A program made the position numbers and the translations under genes. The notes below the pieces were generated by a model. It was not told where the DNA came from. It was given only the letters and a program-made list of their open reading frames with translations, and did no database searches. Shown piece by piece: positions 5,933 through 8,887 of a DNA stretch of 8,887 nucleotides. The stretch's first letter is position 1. The number at the start of each line of letters is the position of its first letter. The DNA comes from Sulfurovum sp. (lineage in GTDB: Bacteria > Campylobacterota > Campylobacteria > Campylobacterales > Sulfurovaceae), in the NCBI GenBank assembly GCA_027066595.1, contig JAMONG010000194.1, positions 1-8,887 on the forward strand, read 5' to 3'.

Positions 5933-6871
5933 TTACTTACTAGTAAGATTTTTTAGTATTGCTTCCATTTTTGTCTGTGCAGACATTAGAATATCAATAG
6001 ATTCTTTATCCTCAATAGCCAATGATGAAATCCAGTTATATACTGATGGGAATCCCATTTCAATAGTATTGGTATCTTTTTTATTATACATATAAAGTGA
6101 ACATGGTGCAAATGCTCCAGCTTCAGGATGTTTTTGAGAGACAATATAAATCACAGATATATTACAAATAGAATAAACATCATAGAATGTATACCCTTCA
6201 AATTTTGCCTCTTCAAAATCATAATTTAAATCATTAAAACCAGCCATGATAAAATCATTCCCTGGAAGTTCACCTTCAAATGCCATTTGAAAATCATCTT
6301 TAACTTCTTCCCAGTCCGCACCCTCTTCCATTGTTAAGACTGCCTTAGAAACTAAATCACCTGTCGGTTTTTTCATCTCATATGCCACTGTCTCAACTTT
6401 TGCATTTGGAAGTGCAGCCGTTAATGTATCTTGAACCAATTTACCATAAGCTACAAGGTCTGCATTATCTGCAGGTATCCCCATTATTTCTGCCATAGCA
6501 GAAACAGATAAACTAGAAACAGAAATCGTTTTAGTCCCTTTTTTAGTATATATAGACATACTCATAGGAGAGAACAATCCAACACTTGGATAGTTTTTAG
6601 CCAAGGCCAAAACAGAATCTTTTTTAAAGATAGTAAAAAGATTGTACACATCATAATCAACTGTTTTAAAGTTCTTGATAAATGGAGGTAACATATCTCT
6701 ATTATCATTGATAAAGAAACCTGCTTTTTCAAATGCTGTTTCTATGGTCTTTGTAGTGATTTTCCCATCTGCATTTGGTGCTGTTAATATTTGAACATTA
6801 TGTGTCCCCGCCGTAAGTAGTCCTGTAGATACCAGAAGAGAGAGTATCAATCCTTTTGTAAATGCTTTCAT
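5933..6871 (-). CDS. Exported protein with two DUF302-like modules
   Basis: This 312-residue protein begins with a Sec-type signal peptide (MKAFTKGLILSLLVSTGLLTA, cut near 21), so it is probably periplasmic. The rest seems to be an ancient duplication. Module one (about 41-155) contains DYDVYNLFTIFKKDSVLAL, then VGLFSPMSMSIYTKKGTKTI, then a C-terminal helix. Module two (about 195-310) repeats the order with FYDVYSICNISVIYIVSQ, AGAFAPCSLYMYNKKDTNTI and a similar helix. The pattern fits the DUF302 fold; function is unknown in that family. Cysteines C236 and C257 occur only in module two. The ATG has AAAGGA 5 bases upstream. The gene stands alone, convergent with the MOSC gene and 153 bases downstream of the DUF3373 gene. 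A role in sulfur metabolism is possible from context but not shown. Confidence 0.75.
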   Translation of the reverse strand: MKAFTKGLILSLLVSTGLLTAGTHNVQILTAPNADGKITTKTIETAFEKAGFFINDNRDMLPPFIKNFKTVDYDVYNLFTIFKKDSVLALAKNYPSVGLFSPMSMSIYTKKGTKTISVSSLSVSAMAEIMGIPADNADLVAYGKLVQDTLTAALPNAKVETVAYEMKKPTGDLVSKAVLTMEEGADWEEVKDDFQMAFEGELPGNDFIMAGFNDLNYDFEEAKFEGYTFYDVYSICNISVIYIVSQKHPEAGAFAPCSLYMYNKKDTNTIEMGFPSVYNWISSLAIEDKESIDILMSAQTKMEAILKNLTSK

Positions 6872-6907
6872 TGTAGTCCTTTAAATTATAATTTGAACAA
6901 GTACATT

Positions 6908-6913
6908 ATTATA
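6908..6913 (-). promoter_or_regulatory. Candidate -10 box for the DUF302 gene
   Basis: A perfect TATAAT on the minus strand would start transcription near 6901 and leave a leader of about 30 bases carrying the ribosome binding site. A weak -35-like TAGACT lies at 6932-6937. The spacing is about 18 bases. Confidence 0.4.
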
Positions 6914-6992
6914 GCCCAACTTTATTTAAGTAGTCTAAACATATTGTAAAAAAGAAATGTGATTAATTGGTGTAGCGTAGTTTATTCAGAGG

Positions 6993-7018
6993 TTAACAAA
7001 GGGAAATCCCTTTGTTAA
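6993..7018 (-). terminator. Hairpin after the DUF3373 gene
   Basis: TTAACAAAGGGA (6993-7004) and TCCCTTTGTTAA (7007-7018) form a 12-bp perfect inverted repeat; the innermost pair must open to make a loop. It starts 7 bases after the stop of the porin-like gene. A T-run is absent, so termination efficiency is uncertain. The rest of the 6872-7024 interval holds only the DUF302 promoter region. Confidence 0.65.
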
Positions 7019-7024
7019 AGTATT

Positions 7025-8641
7025 TTAGAATCTATATCTAAGGTAGAATCTAAAGTCTTGTGCTGCTTCAACAACATTTGGAGCAAATAAAGCTGCACCT
7101 GCTAAAGCACCTGCAGTTTGCTGTGCTTGTTCCATTGGCATACCTTGTGACATTAATGCCCCAGTTACTGTACCTATATTATGTGCACCATTTGCATCAA
7201 CCGTACCACCCATTTGTGCGAATGCTGCTGCACCATCTTTAATATCAGAAATCTTATTAGATGCTCCAGAGTAGTTACCAAAGAATCCATTACTTCCTGT
7301 ATAGTCATAATTAATATTCGTATATCTAACTTGTGCAGAAAGTGCATCAGTTAACTGGTAAGTAAAGTAAGCTTCAAATGCATCACCACGTGTTGCAAGT
7401 TTAGACCCAATCATAGTATCTTCAGAGTATGTAAATGGTCTCCAGTATTCACTACCATGGTTATATTCAACACCAAATGAACCTTTTTCATCTACTGGCA
7501 ATACTGCACCAAACCAGTAAGAAGTACCTGTTTGACTCTCAGTTGAACCTAACATTCCTCCACCCGTAGCATTTGGTCTACTTTTTGTCCAAGCAAATGA
7601 ACCGAAAATTTTAGCATCTGCTAAGTAACCTTCATCTGCCAAACCATCAACTAATACAGAAATCCCTGCACCATCCATATCACCTGTAGTTACAAAAGAA
7701 GAAGCTCCAAGACTTAAACTTGGGTTCATAGGGTTACTCATATCCATACTAGGTACTGCATTTTGACCTGGTACATCAAATCCTCTATAAAGCGTCGTTT
7801 TAACAATAAATTGACCATCATTATATGGTTCAAAAATAAATCCTGCTAAATCAACATCACTAATTTGACTAGCTTCTTCTGCATATGGTGTAGCTGTTGC
7901 AAAAAGGGGTGATGCATTTGTTGAACCTTTACCCATACAGAGCTTAATACTCATACCTGGTACACCTGTTACATTTGAAAGGTCTAGTTTAGAACTTAGT
8001 CCATCAAACTCAACATTAATTAAATGTCCTAGTGGCGATTGCGCCGCATCATCTTCTCTAAGGTTAGCTAAGAATCCACCAGTTGATGGTCTTCTACCTA
8101 ATGAGAATGTCCAAGGAATATCTGCACCAAATGCAGTATCACCAAGATACAACCAGTATGCTTGTCTTACTTTTAATGAATTATCTGTTAATGCTTCATT
8201 TCCAGTCCAATCAAACATACCACCTAAACTTAATGCTCTACTTCCACCTGCAGTAGTAAACGGATCTCTAAAGTCTGCACCAAATGCTTTGTTCATAGAA
8301 AGTTGCCCTTTAAATACATTATGTGTATCTGGAGCATATGCCATATTTAACCAAAGTCTCATAGACATTAAATCACTTTTCCCTGCTGATGTACCATCTG
8401 CCATGTCATAGTTAATATTATCAATAGCTGTTCTTAAATCAACACCCCATTTTATATTATCATTAGAGCCTTGTGCTTTGACCTTATTGATTTTTTTATT
8501 TTGCTTTTTAAGCTTCTTTTTCACATCCGCCAACTGTGTCTCTAATGAGTTAAGTTTCGCTGCTAATTCTGAATTTGAAATTGCATTTGCACCTGTCAAT
8601 GCCATAGTTGCAACAAGTGATGCAGTTATAATTTTCTTCAT
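7025..8641 (-). CDS. DUF3373-like outer-membrane beta-barrel protein
   Basis: This is a 538-residue outer-membrane protein of a type common in Campylobacterota. It has a Sec signal peptide (MKKIITASLVATMALTGANA), then a short coiled coil (about 24-58, LAAKLNSLETQLADVKKKLK), then a long barrel region starting IKWGVDLRTAIDNINYD. Alternating aromatic strands end in DFRFYLRYRF, with the terminal phenylalanine used for barrel assembly. An N-terminal coiled coil before a barrel recalls porins tethered to the cell wall. About 66 residues rich in Ala, Gly and Gln (463-528) sit before the last strand. The ATG has AAAGGAG upstream. The substrate is unknown; sulfur-compound or anion passage is a guess from context. 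It could be a porin or a structural barrel. Confidence 0.82.
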   Translation of the reverse strand: MKKIITASLVATMALTGANAISNSELAAKLNSLETQLADVKKKLKKQNKKINKVKAQGSNDNIKWGVDLRTAIDNINYDMADGTSAGKSDLMSMRLWLNMAYAPDTHNVFKGQLSMNKAFGADFRDPFTTAGGSRALSLGGMFDWTGNEALTDNSLKVRQAYWLYLGDTAFGADIPWTFSLGRRPSTGGFLANLREDDAAQSPLGHLINVEFDGLSSKLDLSNVTGVPGMSIKLCMGKGSTNASPLFATATPYAEEASQISDVDLAGFIFEPYNDGQFIVKTTLYRGFDVPGQNAVPSMDMSNPMNPSLSLGASSFVTTGDMDGAGISVLVDGLADEGYLADAKIFGSFAWTKSRPNATGGGMLGSTESQTGTSYWFGAVLPVDEKGSFGVEYNHGSEYWRPFTYSEDTMIGSKLATRGDAFEAYFTYQLTDALSAQVRYTNINYDYTGSNGFFGNYSGASNKISDIKDGAAAFAQMGGTVDANGAHNIGTVTGALMSQGMPMEQAQQTAGALAGAALFAPNVVEAAQDFRFYLRYRF

Positions 8642-8658
8642 GTTTACTCCTTTAATTT

Positions 8659-8676
8659 ATGTTTGTCCAAAAACAT
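8659..8676. promoter_or_regulatory. Inverted repeat upstream of the DUF3373 gene
   Basis: ATGTTT (8659-8664) and AAACAT (8671-8676) flank GTCCAA, 18-35 bases before the ATG. It would form a small hairpin in the mRNA leader or serve as an operator. No clear -10 box stands out in 8677-8780, which is AT-rich and otherwise empty. Confidence 0.25.
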
Positions 8677-8788
8677 GTAGACATAGTTTAGGAAAGAAAG
8701 ACTAAGTTTAGACTTAAATTAACAGATAATTAATGAAATTTAAAGTTACTTAATATGAAGTTATATATATTATTATTAAAAGGAATTA

Positions 8789-8874
8789 AAAAGGCAAACC
8801 GAGATCAAACAAGGGAGGGGGAAGATTACAAACTTTGGACAAGGGAGTAAAAAAACCTCGGCTTGATGCCTTTT
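8789..8874. other. Structured, G-rich segment of unknown nature at window edge
   Basis: AAAAGGCA (8789-8796) is complementary to TGCCTTTT (8867-8874), and just inside it CCGAG (8799-8803) is complementary to CTCGG (8857-8861), giving nested stems around a loop of 53 bases. ATCAA (8804-8808) and TTGAT (8863-8867) offer an alternative pairing. T-runs follow the outer arm on both strands (four on plus, five on minus). The segment is clearly richer in G and C than its surroundings. It could be the terminator region of a gene beyond the window, a small RNA, or a remnant. I do not recognise a known riboswitch. Confidence 0.4.
8809..8847 (+). repeat. Two copies of a 9-base direct repeat
   Basis: ACAAGGGAG occurs at 8809-8817 and 8839-8847, exactly 30 bases apart, within the loop of the structured segment. 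G-rich repeats are unusual in this AT-rich DNA. Only two copies are visible. Confidence 0.5.
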
Positions 8875-8887
8875 CTAAAAGTATTAT

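Noticed and set aside
6885..6890. TATAAT on the minus strand as the DUF302 promoter
   Set aside because: Transcription would start inside the ribosome binding site, leaving almost no leader; the TATAAT at 6908-6913 is better placed.
6932..8714. Shared AGTCTAAAC (plus 6932-6940, minus 8714-8706) as a common operator
   Set aside because: The two copies face opposite ways relative to their genes, and a 9-base match between AT-rich intergenic stretches is expected by chance about this often.
8755..8850. A 31-codon plus-strand frame beginning MKLYILLLKGIKKANRD
   Set aside because: It has no ribosome binding site, is very short, and overlaps the complementary arms and repeats; I cannot support it as a gene.
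8786..8887. Minus-strand frame open from the window edge to a TAA at 8788-8786 (33 codons)
   Set aside because: It could be the tail of a gene beyond the edge, but the reading (KASSRGFFTPLSKVC) resembles no family I know and the same bases are open on the other strand too. More sequence would decide it.

Overview
The window looks like chromosomal DNA from a sulfur-oxidising member of the Campylobacterota (Epsilonproteobacteria), most like Sulfurovum or Sulfurimonas. The reasons are AT-rich DNA with AAGGA-type ribosome binding sites, the release factor sequence, a DUF3373-type outer-membrane protein, and a soxC-soxD-soxY-soxZ gene order. That order is known from Campylobacterota whose Sox genes are split between two loci. 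The genus is inferred from gene content, not from a search.

Layout. Bases 1-1062 (+) hold nearly all of prfA (peptide chain release factor 1), lacking only the first few codons. It is followed after 3 bases by a 150-residue protein I do not recognise (1066-1518, +). A perfect 11-bp hairpin (1582-1607) separates this pair from the convergent sox operon. The operon reads right to left: soxC (5179-3821), soxD (3840-2566), soxY (2467-2030) and soxZ (1985-1617). soxC and soxD overlap by 20 bases. A two-part stem-loop fills the soxD-soxY gap. Divergent from soxC is a small MOSC-domain protein (5451-5900, +). Its stop codon lies inside a 12-bp hairpin shared with the convergent next gene, an exported protein with two DUF302-like modules (6871-5933, -). 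Then comes a 538-residue DUF3373-like outer-membrane barrel protein (8641-7025, -) with its own 3' hairpin. The last ~100 bases (8788-8887) are an unexplained, G-rich, potentially structured segment.

How the genes fit together. SoxYZ carries sulfur intermediates on the terminal cysteine of SoxY. SoxCD (molybdenum enzyme plus dihaem cytochrome c) oxidises the SoxY-bound sulfane sulfur and passes electrons to the respiratory chain. SoxXA and SoxB, needed to load and hydrolyse the intermediate, are absent here and would have to be encoded elsewhere. The MOSC protein could be linked to the molybdenum cofactor of SoxC. The DUF302 and DUF3373 proteins are envelope proteins of unknown role lying next to the Sox locus.

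The points most worth a second look are the GGCEG carrier arm of SoxY, separate Sec-type signals on SoxY and SoxZ, the MOSC/soxC divergent pair, the DUF302 duplication, the hairpin between soxD and soxY, and the structured right edge. I saw no tRNA, rRNA, CRISPR array or insertion sequence.
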